From Thalassospira tepidiphila MCCC 1A03514 (GTDB lineage Bacteria > Pseudomonadota > Alphaproteobacteria > Rhodospirillales > Thalassospiraceae), in assembly GCF_001662875.1 (NCBI RefSeq), contig NZ_JPVZ01000006.1, positions 62,001 through 126,000 of the forward strand: a DNA stretch of 64,000 nucleotides, written 5' to 3'. Shown in pieces: positions 8,954 to 19,062 of this stretch. The first letter of the stretch is position 1. Each line of letters opens with the position of its first letter. The position numbers and the translations under genes were made by a program. Under the pieces are notes generated by a model, which did no database searches, was not told where the DNA came from, and saw only the letters and a program-made list of their open reading frames with translations.

Positions 8954-10053
8954 GGATTTCACCGCTTCTGACATGGTATTTCGGCAAGCATGTCCTGATT
9001 TCAGTTCTGGCTATTCTTGCCCTCCTGATCGGTTTAATCCTGATCGGTGACACCATTGAACTGCTCCGGCGGGCGGGCAACAAGCCCGACGCCACAGTCG
9101 GCATTGTACTGCAAATGGCAACCAGTCGAATCCCGTTCATGACAGAGAAGGTCCTTCCTTTTGCCGTCCTGTTCGGTTCGATGTTTTCATTCTGGAAACT
9201 GACCGGCAATCAGGAGCTTGTAGTGACGCGCGCGGCGGGAGTTTCAGCATGGCAATTCATGCTCCCACCAATCCTGTGCGCTCTAATTCTCGGCAGCATT
9301 CAGGTAGGTGCACTCAATCCTCTATCTTCGATTCTGCTACAGAAATACGAAACGCTCGAAGCACGTTATTTGCAGAACAACGCAAGTGTCATGAACCTGT
9401 CTTCAAGCGGTCTCTGGTTACGTCAAGGCACCCAAGATGGTCAGGCAGTTATTTTTGCACGATCGGTCAGCAACCAGCAGGGCGACCAACTTGATCTTCG
9501 AAACGTGACAATCTTCCGTTTTGAAGATGCGGATGATTTCACGATGCGGGTCGATGCCGGTCGGGCTGTTCTCGAACCGGGAACTTGGCGTTTCTATGAT
9601 TCATGGAGCTTCGTCCCTGGTCAGGCCAGCACGTTTGCAGAAGAAATGATGCTGCCAACGAACCTGACTGCGCGGAAGATACAGGACAGTTTCGCTTCAC
9701 CGGAAACGATGTCATTCTGGGATCTGAAGCCCTTCATCACACTGCTTGAACGCGCTGGTTTTAATGCCACCCGTCACCGCATCCATTTTCACAGCCTGTT
9801 GTCGAGACCTTTACTTTTATGTGCCATGGTTTTGATCGCGGCTGCATTTTGCCTTAAATTTTCTCGACGTCGGCGCGCATCCCTTGTTATCGGAGGGGGG
9901 GTAGCAACCGGCTTCATTCTGTATTTTTGCACGGATGTGATTTCAGCTTTGGGCGTTTCCGGCGGAATTCCTCCGATTTTGTCGGCGTGGGCGCCAGCTG
10001 GAATTTCTCTGTTGCTCGGGGTTACAACATTGCTACATCTTGAGGATGGCTAG
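8950..10053 (+). CDS. lptG: LPS export ABC transporter permease LptG
   Basis: The second permease of the LptB2FG complex, 367 residues. It begins MRISPLLTWYFGKHVLIS, the usual LptG N-terminus, with the coupling motif QELVVTRAAGVSAW, a periplasmic domain (about residues 130-270) and two C-terminal helices. The ATG at 8950 overlaps the lptF stop by 4 bases (ATGA), which fixes the start; the frame is open further upstream but that part only overlaps lptF. Only 3 bases separate its stop from lptD. Grouping both permeases with the outer-membrane translocon gene keeps most of the export path in one operon. Confidence 0.93.
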   Translation: MRISPLLTWYFGKHVLISVLAILALLIGLILIGDTIELLRRAGNKPDATVGIVLQMATSRIPFMTEKVLPFAVLFGSMFSFWKLTGNQELVVTRAAGVSAWQFMLPPILCALILGSIQVGALNPLSSILLQKYETLEARYLQNNASVMNLSSSGLWLRQGTQDGQAVIFARSVSNQQGDQLDLRNVTIFRFEDADDFTMRVDAGRAVLEPGTWRFYDSWSFVPGQASTFAEEMMLPTNLTARKIQDSFASPETMSFWDLKPFITLLERAGFNATRHRIHFHSLLSRPLLLCAMVLIAAAFCLKFSRRRRASLVIGGGVATGFILYFCTDVISALGVSGGIPPILSAWAPAGISLLLGVTTLLHLEDG

Positions 10054-10056
10054 CCT

Positions 10057-12243
10057 ATGGTCATGGCGGGGGGAATGATAAAAAAACTTGTGACCAGCAC
10101 CATTCTGGGCTGTGGGATTTTCCTTGCTGGTGGTCTTGCGAGCTTGCATTCTGCCACTGCACAAACAACTGGCTCAGAAGTTCCTACGCCGGAACCAGCC
10201 ATTTTGTTCAGTGCCGACGAGGTCGATTACAATCAGGAACTCCAAACTGTCACCACGCGTGGGAATGTCGAAATTTCCCGGGAGGGACGTATATTGCTTG
10301 CGGATACGGTGAGTTATGACCGAACACAGGATGTTCTCACGGCTTCGGGAAATGTCAGTATCACTGAACCGACGGGCGAAGTCACCTTCGCTAGCTACGT
10401 CGAACTGAGCGGCGATTTCAAGGAAGGGATCGTTCAGGACATTTATGTCCTGTTGGATGAGAACACCCGGATCGCCGGTGCAGGTGCCCGCCGCAGCGGC
10501 GGGAACTTTACCGAAATTGCCAAAGCAGTTTATTCCCCCTGCAAAGTTTGCGAAGACAATGGAAGTGGTTCAATACCGCTTTGGCGCATTCGCGCGGCGC
10601 GCGTGCTGCATGATTCAGAAAGTAAAACCGTGGAATACGAAGACGCTCGTCTTGAAGTCGCAGGTATTCCTGTTCTCTACACCCCATATTTTCAGCATCC
10701 AGACCCCACCGTAAAACGGCAGTCAGGTTTGCTTGCACCGTCATTCGGCAGCACCAGCCACGTTGGAAGCTACTTCAGCCAACCCTATTACTGGTCGATC
10801 GACGAAAGCAAGGACATGACTTTCACGCCGACCTATACAACCGATGAAGGGCCTGTCCTCGCAAATGAGTACAGACAGCGTCTGGACAGTGGAGAATTCG
10901 ACGTCGTCAACAGCGTCACAAGAGACAGTGAGGATGACTGGCAAGGCCATATTGATGCCAAAGGACGGTTTGATATCGATCCGACGTGGCGTTGGGGCTT
11001 TGACGCCGAACAAGCATCAGAAAAAACATATCTTTCACGGTATGGGTTTGGCTCACCTTCCGTCCTGACTTCGAATCTATTTTCCGAGGGGTTTCGCGGC
11101 GCCAGCTACACGCGCGCTGATGCATACTACTTCCAAGGGCTGAAGAGTGATGATGACCGGGACACGACCCCCATTGTTTTGCCGCATCTGCAGTTTCACG
11201 GACAATCCGCGCCAGCAAAATACGGTAGCATAACAACCTTGGACTTGGATGGCCTCTCCTTGACCCGCGATGAGGGTACCAATTCGCATCGTGTGTCTGC
11301 CAAAGCCGGTTGGGAGCTCCCTCACGTCGGCACAATGGGGGATGTCACCAAACTTAGTCTCTCCGTCCGAAGTGACAACTACCTCGTATCAGACGTATCT
11401 CGCACTAATAGAGAAAACTACAGTGGATATACGGGACGCCTGCTGCCACTGGCTGCAATTGACTGGCAGATGCCGTTCGTAAGCAACCAAGGGCAGTACC
11501 AACAAGTCATAACCCCAATCGCCATGGCAGCTTGGTCTCCGAACGGCGGTAATCCGGATGAGATCCCGAACGAGGATTCGCAATCATTTGAACTGGATGA
11601 CATCAACTTGTTCTCCCATGACAGGTTTGGCGGTCTGGATCGCGCAGAGGACGGTTTCAGGGCAAGTTATGGCCTTGAGTGGGGTATCTACGGACCTCAG
11701 GGCGGCTATACCAGCGCGATGTTTGGCCAAAGCTACCGCGCAAATGAAAATGATACTTTCGCAGCAGGCTCCGGACTAGATGAACATCTTTCAGACTATG
11801 TCGGGCGCGTAACTGTGGCGCCTAACCGGTACCTTGATCTCACTTACCGTTATCGTCTTTCAAACGAGGATTTTTCGGCTCGCAGAAATCAGGTAACGGC
11901 AAGTGCCGGTTCAATGGACACCTTGCGTATCAATACTACTTATGTTCATTTCACCGACGACGCTGGCAGTGAAGAATTTGATGAACGTGAAGAGTTCTAT
12001 TTTCAGGCGCAACGGCAATTCAGCGAGTATTGGTCTGGGCGTGCATATGGGCGATACGACATCGATCAATCAGACCCGCTAGAATACGGTGTCGGATTCG
12101 TCTATGAGGACGAGTGTTTCATATTTGATGGACGCATCCGCCGAACCTTCTATCGTGATCAGGACCTAGGAGAGTCCGACGACTTTATTTTCCGTCTTGT
12201 ATTTAAGACACTGGGCGAATTCGAATCTGCAGCCGGGTTGTAA
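10057..12243 (+). CDS. lptD: LPS-assembly outer-membrane protein LptD
   Basis: LptD is the outer-membrane barrel that inserts lipopolysaccharide into the outer leaflet. This 728-residue protein has a signal peptide (about residues 1-36), then an OstA/LptA-like jellyroll (about 48-150), and then the barrel. The family hallmarks LWRIRAARV and PVLYTPYFQHPDPTVKRQSG are present. It has a SPCKVC cysteine pair near residue 160 and a single cysteine close to the C-terminus (DECFIF), so disulfide maturation like that of E. coli LptD is possible. ATG codons at 10057, 10063 and 10075 are in frame; GGGGGGA directly precedes 10075, so the shorter start cannot be excluded. Confidence 0.93.
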   Translation: MVMAGGMIKKLVTSTILGCGIFLAGGLASLHSATAQTTGSEVPTPEPAILFSADEVDYNQELQTVTTRGNVEISREGRILLADTVSYDRTQDVLTASGNVSITEPTGEVTFASYVELSGDFKEGIVQDIYVLLDENTRIAGAGARRSGGNFTEIAKAVYSPCKVCEDNGSGSIPLWRIRAARVLHDSESKTVEYEDARLEVAGIPVLYTPYFQHPDPTVKRQSGLLAPSFGSTSHVGSYFSQPYYWSIDESKDMTFTPTYTTDEGPVLANEYRQRLDSGEFDVVNSVTRDSEDDWQGHIDAKGRFDIDPTWRWGFDAEQASEKTYLSRYGFGSPSVLTSNLFSEGFRGASYTRADAYYFQGLKSDDDRDTTPIVLPHLQFHGQSAPAKYGSITTLDLDGLSLTRDEGTNSHRVSAKAGWELPHVGTMGDVTKLSLSVRSDNYLVSDVSRTNRENYSGYTGRLLPLAAIDWQMPFVSNQGQYQQVITPIAMAAWSPNGGNPDEIPNEDSQSFELDDINLFSHDRFGGLDRAEDGFRASYGLEWGIYGPQGGYTSAMFGQSYRANENDTFAAGSGLDEHLSDYVGRVTVAPNRYLDLTYRYRLSNEDFSARRNQVTASAGSMDTLRINTTYVHFTDDAGSEEFDEREEFYFQAQRQFSEYWSGRAYGRYDIDQSDPLEYGVGFVYEDECFIFDGRIRRTFYRDQDLGESDDFIFRLVFKTLGEFESAAGL

Positions 12244-12249
12244 CCAAAG

Positions 12250-13530
12250 ATGTTTTTTAAACTTTCGATGCTCAATAACGCAAAACTCGTCGCCCTACTC
12301 ACTGCTATTGTGCTTCTAACGTATACGATCCCTGTCCGCGCCCAGTCGCCAGTTGGCGTCGCTGCGGTTGTCAATGACGAACCGATTTCGATCATCGATC
12401 TGGTTGAACGCATCAAGCTTGTTGCCGTCTCCTCCAACATCGAGATGACACCTCAGCGCAGCAACGAGATGGCGCCGCAGATTTTGCAGCAACTGATCAA
12501 TGAAAAGCTGCAACTGCAGGAAGCCGAGCGTCGTGGCATCGAAGTCACCGATGAAGACATAGCGCGAGGCAAATCAATGATCGAGCAGAATGCCGGCCTT
12601 CCCGACGGCATGCTCGACAGGTATCTGTCGCAACGGCAAATCGCATCCGGAACGATTGAAAATCAGATCCGCCCGCAGGTCGCCTGGCAAAAAGTTCTCG
12701 GCAGCATGCGGGGTGAAGTTCAGATTTCCGAAGCCGAGATCGACGATACGCTTGAACGCATCATCAGCAACCAGAACAAGCCGCGCAACCGCGTTCAGGA
12801 AATCTTCCTGCCTGTTGATAACCCACAGGACAGCACGCGCGTTTACCAAACTGCGCAAGAAATCCGTGATGCCCTGAACAAGGGCGCGGATTTTGCGGGC
12901 CTAGCACGACAGTTCTCAGCCAGTGCAAGTGCCGCCAATGGTGGCGACCTTGGTTGGCTGTACGCCGGTGAAATGTCGGCTGACTTGCAGCAGGCGGTCA
13001 ACCAGCTGCAACCCGGTGACGTAAGTGCGCCGGTCCAGACCGTCCGCGGATATTACATCGTCAAACTGCTGGATCGCCGCGTTGGTGACACAGATGCTGT
13101 TACTGATACCAGACTGGACCTTTATCAGCTGTTTGTCCCGATTAGCGGTGACATGCCGCAAGACCAGATTGACGCCAAAATCGCAGTCCTGCAAAACACC
13201 CGTGAAACGGCAAATAGCTGTGACGCCATGGCGAATGTTGCTGTCGACCTTGGATCTGATCTGAGCGGCAAGATGGAAGGCATTTCGCCCGGCGAACTTT
13301 CTGGGCCGATCCGCCAAGCCGTCACCAATCTTGATGAAGGAACACCGTCCAACATTATTCAGGTTGATGGCGGTGCGTTGATGGTGATGATTTGTAACGT
13401 CACAGAAGAAAGCAACCTGCCCAGCCGTCAGGACATTGAAAACCGTCTGCGGTTGGAACGTCTTGATATTCTGGCACGCCGCAAACTTCGTGAACTGCGC
13501 CGCCAGGCATTTATTGATATCCGGATCTGA
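12250..13530 (+). CDS. surA: Periplasmic chaperone and peptidyl-prolyl isomerase SurA
   Basis: SurA escorts unfolded outer-membrane proteins, including LptD, across the periplasm. The 426-residue protein has a signal peptide ending near VRAQS (about residue 32), a SurA N-terminal chaperone domain (about 35-160), a first parvulin domain with NGGDLGWLYAGEM (about 175-275), and a more divergent second isomerase region before the C-terminal helix. It follows lptD by 6 bases and precedes pdxA by 27 bases. The order lptD-surA-pdxA-rsmA is conserved in many proteobacteria and supports the call. Confidence 0.92.
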   Translation: MFFKLSMLNNAKLVALLTAIVLLTYTIPVRAQSPVGVAAVVNDEPISIIDLVERIKLVAVSSNIEMTPQRSNEMAPQILQQLINEKLQLQEAERRGIEVTDEDIARGKSMIEQNAGLPDGMLDRYLSQRQIASGTIENQIRPQVAWQKVLGSMRGEVQISEAEIDDTLERIISNQNKPRNRVQEIFLPVDNPQDSTRVYQTAQEIRDALNKGADFAGLARQFSASASAANGGDLGWLYAGEMSADLQQAVNQLQPGDVSAPVQTVRGYYIVKLLDRRVGDTDAVTDTRLDLYQLFVPISGDMPQDQIDAKIAVLQNTRETANSCDAMANVAVDLGSDLSGKMEGISPGELSGPIRQAVTNLDEGTPSNIIQVDGGALMVMICNVTEESNLPSRQDIENRLRLERLDILARRKLRELRRQAFIDIRI

Positions 13531-13557
13531 TCCGGTCGACAGGACCCCGATAGCAAG

Positions 13558-14574
13558 ATGACAGAACGCGACCCCATCGCATTGACGATCGGCGAGCCCG
13601 GCGGCATTGGCCCCGAGCTTGCCATCAATGCATGGCTGCGTCGCACGCAGGATGAGCTTGCACCATTTTGCCTGATCTCGCCTGTAAGCACGATCACTCA
13701 AGCAATCGGCCGAAGCGGTACTGATGTTCCGGTGCGCGTGATCCGGACAATCCACGAAGCCACGTCCGTTTTTAAGGATGCCCTGCCGGTTCTGGAAATC
13801 ACAGATAGCGGGACCGAAGTCGTTTCAGGTGTAGCATCACCCAAAACCGCAAGCGTCGTGATTGAGAGCATCACAAAGGCCGTCGAACTGGCGAGCACGG
13901 GCAAGGCAAGTGCCGTCGTCACCAACCCGATCCAGAAAAGTGCATTGTATGAAGCCGGTTTCCGCCATCCCGGCCATACCGAGTTTCTGGCAGAGCTCGC
14001 AGGACCGGGCACAATCCCCGTCATGATGCTGGCCAACAGCAAACTGCGCGTGGTGCCGCTAACCATCCATATCCCGCTCAAGGATGTCCCGACACAGCTG
14101 ACAACCGAGCTGATTGTCGAGCGTTGCCGGATCACGCATCAGTCATTGCAAACTGCCTTCGGGATCGCCAAGCCGCGCCTTGCCATCGCCGGGCTGAACC
14201 CGCATGCGGGCGAAGATGGCACAATGGGTAGCGAAGAAAAAACCATCATGGCCCCAGCCGTCAAACAACTGCGTGATGAAGGTGTGGATGTTGTCGGCCC
14301 CCTACCGGCCGACACCTTGTTCCATGAAGAGGCACGCGCCAATTACGACGTTGCGCTCTGCCCCTACCACGATCAGGCCCTGATACCGGTCAAGACGCTT
14401 GATTTCCATGGTGGTGTGAATGTCACGCTGGGATTGCCATTTATCAGAACATCGCCCGATCATGGCACAGCACTTGATATCGCCGGCAAAGGCATCGCGC
14501 GCCCCGATAGCCTGATTGCGGCCCTGAAGATGGCAGCAGAAATGGCAACAAAACGCCTTGCGACAGGAGCCTGA
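13558..14574 (+). CDS. pdxA: 4-hydroxythreonine-4-phosphate dehydrogenase
   Basis: PdxA oxidises 4-phosphohydroxy-L-threonine in the DXP-dependent pathway to pyridoxal 5'-phosphate. The 338-residue cytoplasmic protein opens with [14 protein letters not shown], has the metal-binding histidine in [13 protein letters not shown] (about residue 140), [13 protein letters not shown] (about 220), and [12 protein letters not shown] (about 270). Length and all motifs match PdxA rather than the catabolic PdxA2 family. It lies between surA and rsmA with short gaps. Confidence 0.93.
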   Translation: MTERDPIALTIGEPGGIGPELAINAWLRRTQDELAPFCLISPVSTITQAIGRSGTDVPVRVIRTIHEATSVFKDALPVLEITDSGTEVVSGVASPKTASVVIESITKAVELASTGKASAVVTNPIQKSALYEAGFRHPGHTEFLAELAGPGTIPVMMLANSKLRVVPLTIHIPLKDVPTQLTTELIVERCRITHQSLQTAFGIAKPRLAIAGLNPHAGEDGTMGSEEKTIMAPAVKQLRDEGVDVVGPLPADTLFHEEARANYDVALCPYHDQALIPVKTLDFHGGVNVTLGLPFIRTSPDHGTALDIAGKGIARPDSLIAALKMAAEMATKRLATGA

Positions 14575-14579
14575 CCGAC

Positions 14580-15449
14580 GTGTCAGAAGACAATGACAAT
14601 ACTGGCAAGCTTGCCAATGATGGCCTTCCGCCGCTGCGCGAAGTGATCGCAACCCATGATCTTTCCGCGCAAAAGAAATTCGGCCAGAACTTCCTTTTTG
14701 ACTTGAACCTGACCGGGCGCATTGCCCGTGCGGCCGCACCGCTTGATGATGCCACCGTGATTGAAATCGGTCCGGGGCCCGGCGGCCTGACCCGTGCGTT
14801 GCTGTTTAACGGTGCAAAGAACCTGACCGTGATCGAGCGTGATCCGCGCTGCCAACCGGTTCTGGAACAGATCAGCAATCATTACCCCGGTGCGCTTCAC
14901 GTCATTGATGGCGATGCGCTTGAGGTCGATGTCACAACATTGGGCCCGGCCCCGCGCAAGATCGTCGCCAACCTGCCCTATAATGTCGGCACGCAACTAT
15001 TGCTGGGCTGGCTGATGCAGATTGATCAGTTCGCCAGCCTGACCCTGATGTTTCAAAAGGAAGTGGCTGAGCGCGTCGTCGCTCGCCCGAAAAGCAAAGC
15101 CTATGGACGTCTATCCGTGCTGTGTCAGTATCTGTGTGACTGCGACATCCTGTTTGATGTCCACCGCAGTGCTTTTACCCCACCGCCGAAAGTGACCTCT
15201 GCCGTCGTGCAACTCCGCCCCAAGGCAGATCGTTGCACCGACATCAATCTTGATAGCCTTGCCAAAATTACCCAGGCCGCATTTGGTCAACGGCGAAAGA
15301 TGCTGCGCGCAAGCCTTAAGACCCTGAACATCAATGTTGGTGAATTGCTTGCAAAGGCCGGGATTACCGAAACTGTCAGGGCCGAGGAACTCAGTGTTGC
15401 GGATTTTGTCCGCCTGACACAGGTTCATGATGAAATGGCCGCTTCGTAA
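14580..15449 (+). CDS. rsmA: 16S rRNA dimethyladenosine transferase RsmA/KsgA
   Basis: RsmA uses S-adenosylmethionine to dimethylate two adjacent adenines at the 3' end of 16S rRNA during small-subunit maturation. The 289-residue protein has [10 protein letters not shown] near its N-terminus, the SAM motif [15 protein letters not shown] (about residues 61-75), and the catalytic NLPYNVGTQ (about 130). The start is GTG at 14580, only 5 bases after pdxA. It is the last gene of the lptF operon; the stop codon lies inside the loop of a terminator shared with gmk. Confidence 0.93.
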   Translation: MSEDNDNTGKLANDGLPPLREVIATHDLSAQKKFGQNFLFDLNLTGRIARAAAPLDDATVIEIGPGPGGLTRALLFNGAKNLTVIERDPRCQPVLEQISNHYPGALHVIDGDALEVDVTTLGPAPRKIVANLPYNVGTQLLLGWLMQIDQFASLTLMFQKEVAERVVARPKSKAYGRLSVLCQYLCDCDILFDVHRSAFTPPPKVTSAVVQLRPKADRCTDINLDSLAKITQAAFGQRRKMLRASLKTLNINVGELLAKAGITETVRAEELSVADFVRLTQVHDEMAAS

Positions 15450-15460
15450 AGCGGCCATTT
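15433..15460. terminator. Bidirectional hairpin overlapping the rsmA stop
   Basis: AAATGGCCGCTT (15433-15444) pairs perfectly with AAGCGGCCATTT (15449-15460) over a 4-base loop. The rsmA stop TAA (15447-15449) sits in the loop. It separates rsmA from the convergent gmk. Confidence 0.65.
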
Positions 15461-15472
15461 TCGTATCCGGTA

Positions 15473-16105
15473 TCAGTCTGTCAGAAGTTTTTTGACAAAG
15501 CCCGGCAAGCCCGTCTGGCGTTCGCGCTTGATGCGTTCGGCACCGATAATGTGCTGAACATCGGCGATGCAACGATCGAGATCATCATTGATCAGCACAT
15601 AGTCAAATTCTTCCCAATGGCTGATCTCCGCACCGGCCTTGGCCATGCGTTTCATAATCACGTCATCGGCGTCCTGGCCGCGATCACGCAGGCGGCGTTC
15701 CAACTCACCCGATGACGGCGGCAGGATAAAGACCGATACAACGTCATCGCCGCCCTTGTCGCGCAGTTGGCGGGCACCCTGCCAGTCGATGTCAAACAAC
15801 ACATCGCGGCCTTCCGACAGCGCCTTTTCAACCGGCCCAATGGGCGTGCCATAGTAGTTGCCAAACACCTCTGCCCATTCCAGCAGTGCGTCATCAGCAA
15901 TCATATGTTTGAAATCGTCGACCGACTTGAAAAAGTAGTGAGTACCCTCTTCTTCGCCGGGGCGGGCTGCACGAGTTGTTGCCGAAACAGACAAGGAGAT
16001 CTTGTCATCATTTTCAAGCAACTGACGGGTGATGGTCGTTTTACCGGCACCGGACGGCGCACAGAACACCAGCATCACGCCACGGCGGTTATGCGGATCG
16101 ATCAT
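15473..16105 (-). CDS. gmk: Guanylate kinase
   Basis: Guanylate kinase phosphorylates GMP to GDP with ATP. The 210-residue protein shows the P-loop CAPSGAGKTTITRQLL (about residues 14-29), the GMP-binding SATTRAARPGEEEGTHYFF (about 40-58) and VLFDIDWQGARQL (about 100). Length is usual for bacterial Gmk. It follows yicC by 20 bases on the same strand, and this yicC-gmk order is widespread in proteobacteria. Confidence 0.94.
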   Translation of the reverse strand: MIDPHNRRGVMLVFCAPSGAGKTTITRQLLENDDKISLSVSATTRAARPGEEEGTHYFFKSVDDFKHMIADDALLEWAEVFGNYYGTPIGPVEKALSEGRDVLFDIDWQGARQLRDKGGDDVVSVFILPPSSGELERRLRDRGQDADDVIMKRMAKAGAEISHWEEFDYVLINDDLDRCIADVQHIIGAERIKRERQTGLPGFVKKLLTD

Positions 16106-16125
16106 GATGTTTCCTTCCCTGCCGC

Positions 16126-17010
16126 TTATTCGACGTTCTGGACCTGCTCGCGGAGCTGATCAATGATCACTTTAAGCTCCATGCCGCAATTGGTCAGTTC
16201 AATATCATTGGCCTTTGAGCACAGCGTATTGGCCTCGCGATTGAACTCCTGGCACAGGAAGTCAAGCTTACGCCCGATTGCGCCACCCTTGGTCAACATA
16301 TCACGTGCTGCACTGATATGGGCTTTGAGACGATCAATCTCTTCGCGGATGTCGGCCTTGGTCGCCAAAATCGCTGCTTCCTGATGCAGGCGTTCGGGGT
16401 CGAACTTGCCCGCATCCATCAATTCTTCGACCTGGCGTTTCAGACGATCCTTGATGGCGTCGGCACGCGCTGATTCGCAGTTTTCAGCACGTGTAACAGT
16501 CGCCTCGATATTATCGACATGGCCGCGCAGCATGGCGTCAAGTTTTTCGCCCTCTTCTGCCCGGTGGGCGGCCATCTGATCGATGGCCTCATTCAGGCTT
16601 GCCAGCACGGCGGCATCATTGGCGTCCCGGGTTGCTTCGTCTTGCTGTGGCTCATAGGCCTCAAGCACGCCGCGCACATTCATCAGATCTGCAATGGTGC
16701 CTGCCGACAGGCTGCTGGTATTGTCAAACTCCTCAGCGATCTGGACCAGTTCGGAAAGCAGTTCCCGGTTCACTGAATAGGCATTGCTATCGCCGGAACG
16801 CGTAACATTCAGGGTCACGCCCATATTGCCGCGCTTGAACCGCTTGGAAACCGCATCGCGCACCTTGGCTTCAAGACGCTCAAACCCGCCATTCAGACGC
16901 AAGCGAACATCAAGCCCCTTGCCATTGACGCTGCGCAGTTCCCAGGTCCAGCCGAAACCATCGGCAGCGCCATCAACGCGCGCAAATCCGGTCATGCTTG
17001 AAACGGTCAT
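16126..17010 (-). CDS. yicC: YicC-family endoribonuclease
   Basis: A 294-residue protein beginning with SSMTGFARVDGAADG, the YicC N-terminal signature, and ending with the DUF1732 domain (about residues 205-294), with GRKLDFLCQEFNREANTL and LTNCGMELKVIIDQLREQ. YicC of E. coli is reported as an endoribonuclease acting on small RNAs; this activity is transferred from the family. It is the upstream gene of the yicC-gmk pair. Confidence 0.9.
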   Translation of the reverse strand: MTVSSMTGFARVDGAADGFGWTWELRSVNGKGLDVRLRLNGGFERLEAKVRDAVSKRFKRGNMGVTLNVTRSGDSNAYSVNRELLSELVQIAEEFDNTSSLSAGTIADLMNVRGVLEAYEPQQDEATRDANDAAVLASLNEAIDQMAAHRAEEGEKLDAMLRGHVDNIEATVTRAENCESARADAIKDRLKRQVEELMDAGKFDPERLHQEAAILATKADIREEIDRLKAHISAARDMLTKGGAIGRKLDFLCQEFNREANTLCSKANDIELTNCGMELKVIIDQLREQVQNVE

Positions 17011-17202
17011 CTTTTCATCCAGTTCGCTTTTGTGTTTGGGCGTTTATAACCATTGGCCCGTGTCCCGCCAAGGGTGAACACCGATCATCACGCGATAACG
17101 ACAATATGGTAAACATAAGCCGTATTTCATAATGCTGCCCTATTGCTGCAGCATGTTCCGCAAAAATCAATTTCCTTATTTCAAAACCCAGTACGAGCAA
17201 CA

Positions 17203-17994
17203 ATGTCCTTTCAGTACGATGCCATTCTGATCACCGGTGCCAGTTCGGGTATTGGCGCTGCCCTCGCCCGCCATTTCGCACGCACCGGCGTGACCCTTTT
17301 TATCAGCGGTCGCAATCAAACGCGCTTGCAACTGGTGGAAAATGATTGTCGCGCCGCCGGGGCCAATGTTTATGCCGATGTTCTCGATGTGACGTCCCGC
17401 GAAACAATGGACGCCTATGTCACCCATTGCGATGAAATTGCGCAGCTCAGCCTCGTTATTGCCAATGCCGGCATTTCGGCCGGTACCGGTGGCCTTGGCG
17501 AAAGCCCCGAACAGGTTCGCGATATCTTTGCCACCAATGTCGCCGGTGTCCTGAACACGATTGATCCGGCGATCAAGGTTATGCGTGCGCGCAGACGCGG
17601 TCAGGTCGCATTGGTCGCCTCCCAGGCATCCTGGCGTGGATTGCCCTCTGCCCCGGCCTATTGCGCCAGCAAGGCGGCTATTCGGGTTTACGGCGAAGGA
17701 TTGCGTGGTGCATTAGCGCCCGATGGCGTGAAGGTCAATGTCATCTGCCCGGGCTTTGTTAAGAGCCGGATCACCGATGCCAATGATTTTCCGATGCCAT
17801 TCTTCATGCAGGCCGACAAGGCCGCAAAGAAGATCGTGCGGGGCCTTGAACGCAACAAGGGCATGATCGCCTTCCCCTGGCAAATGAACCTGATTATCGG
17901 AATGCTTAAGATGACACCGCAATGGTTGATGGATCTTGCGGCATCCCGGATCCCGAAGAAAACATCATCGCCCGATAGCCACGGCGAACACTAA
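17203..17994 (+). CDS. Short-chain dehydrogenase/reductase
   Basis: A 263-residue SDR oxidoreductase. It has the nucleotide-binding TGASSGIGAALARHFA (about residues 11-26), an NAG motif (about 88), and the catalytic YCASKAA, with a Ser about 13 residues earlier in VASQASW. The C-terminal part has a hydrophobic stretch (LIIGMLKMTPQWLMDLAA), seen in membrane-associated SDRs. Substrate unknown. The ATG at 17203 is used; only a weak GAG precedes it. It is a single gene divergent from yicC and sharing a terminator with mltG. Confidence 0.83.
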   Translation: MSFQYDAILITGASSGIGAALARHFARTGVTLFISGRNQTRLQLVENDCRAAGANVYADVLDVTSRETMDAYVTHCDEIAQLSLVIANAGISAGTGGLGESPEQVRDIFATNVAGVLNTIDPAIKVMRARRRGQVALVASQASWRGLPSAPAYCASKAAIRVYGEGLRGALAPDGVKVNVICPGFVKSRITDANDFPMPFFMQADKAAKKIVRGLERNKGMIAFPWQMNLIIGMLKMTPQWLMDLAASRIPKKTSSPDSHGEH

Positions 17995-18000
17995 GAAGCA

Positions 18001-18031
18001 TAAAGGCGGCATCCGATTGATGCCGCCTTTA
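18001..18031. terminator. Bidirectional terminator
   Basis: TAAAGGCGGCATC (18001-18013) pairs with GATGCCGCCTTTA (18019-18031) across a 5-base loop. It separates the convergent SDR and mltG genes. Confidence 0.75.
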
Positions 18032-18058
18032 TCATTTGGTTCGAACTCTTTGGCGTGA

Positions 18059-19033
18059 TCACTGCCCGTCGCGGATGCGACGCCACTTGGCAACGTTGCG
18101 ATTATGCTCATCAAGGGTCCGGGCAAAGGCATGCCCACCCGTCCCGTCTGCAACGAAGTACAGATCTTCCGTCGCAGCCGGATGCAGGACGGCATAGAAC
18201 GCATCGCGCCCCGGATTGGTGATCGGCCCCGGCGGCAAGCCGCTGGTAACATAGGTGTTATAGGGGCTCTCAAAACGCCAATCCTTGCGCGTCAAAGGAC
18301 GTTCAAGACGCTTTCCCGGGCTGAGCGCATAGGCAACTGTCGGATCAGACTGCAGACGCATATCGCGTCGCAGACGATTGATAAACACCCCAGCGACCCT
18401 TGCCCGTTCGCCAGCGACGCCGGTTTCGCGTTCAACGATGGAGGCCAGAATGACCGCCTCTTCAATGGTGTCGAACGGTAGACCTTCCTGACGGCTTGGC
18501 CAAAGCTGTTTGACCATTTCATCATGGGCTGCGCGCATGCGATCAATGATGCTTTGCTTCGTATCGCCAAACGAGAACTGATAGGTTTCGGGCAACAAGG
18601 TGCCATCGGCCGGAATATCAGTGATCTCGCCGCTTAATCCATCCACCAGATTGATCCGATCGACAATTTCGCCGGAACGAAGACCTTCGGGGATGGTGAC
18701 GAACCGTTTGACCGTATCCCCAAAGGCCAGAATTTCAGCAGCCTGTTTCGGGCTGACCCGGGCCGGGAAGTGGTATTCCCCCGCCCGCAGTGACCGGTCA
18801 AGCTGACTGACGCGAACCCCGGCAAGGAAGATCAGTGGTTCGGTGATGATGTTTTCACGTTGGAAAATCTCGGCAATACCGCGCACACCGGTCCCCTGCG
18901 GGATGATGATGTCGCGTTCCTGCGCCAAATTGCTGGGCGATGTGTATTGCACATAAACATACACCGCTGCCCCACCTGTGGCGAGAGCAGCGGTGATGAT
19001 CAGAAAGCCAATAAAAAGCAGAAAACGCTTCAA
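18059..19033 (-). CDS. mltG: Endolytic murein transglycosylase MltG
   Basis: MltG (YceG) cleaves nascent glycan strands at the inner membrane and limits peptidoglycan chain length. The 324-residue protein has one N-terminal membrane helix (about residues 4-28), a LysM-like region with REDIIIPQGTG-type sequence, and the catalytic segment LASIVERETG, whose first Glu is the expected acid, followed by FINRLRRDMRLQSDPTVAYAL. It lies 29 bases after fabF. The fab-mltG linkage is common in proteobacteria. Confidence 0.92.
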   Translation of the reverse strand: MKRFLLFIGFLIITAALATGGAAVYVYVQYTSPSNLAQERDIIIPQGTGVRGIAEIFQRENIITEPLIFLAGVRVSQLDRSLRAGEYHFPARVSPKQAAEILAFGDTVKRFVTIPEGLRSGEIVDRINLVDGLSGEITDIPADGTLLPETYQFSFGDTKQSIIDRMRAAHDEMVKQLWPSRQEGLPFDTIEEAVILASIVERETGVAGERARVAGVFINRLRRDMRLQSDPTVAYALSPGKRLERPLTRKDWRFESPYNTYVTSGLPPGPITNPGRDAFYAVLHPAATEDLYFVADGTGGHAFARTLDEHNRNVAKWRRIRDGQ

Positions 19034-19062
19034 GGGAATGCTCCCGGGGGTTGCTCTGCTGT

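Noticed and set aside
12916-13755. Minus-strand open frame of 279 codons
   Set aside because: Antisense to surA and pdxA, with no domain or ribosome site.
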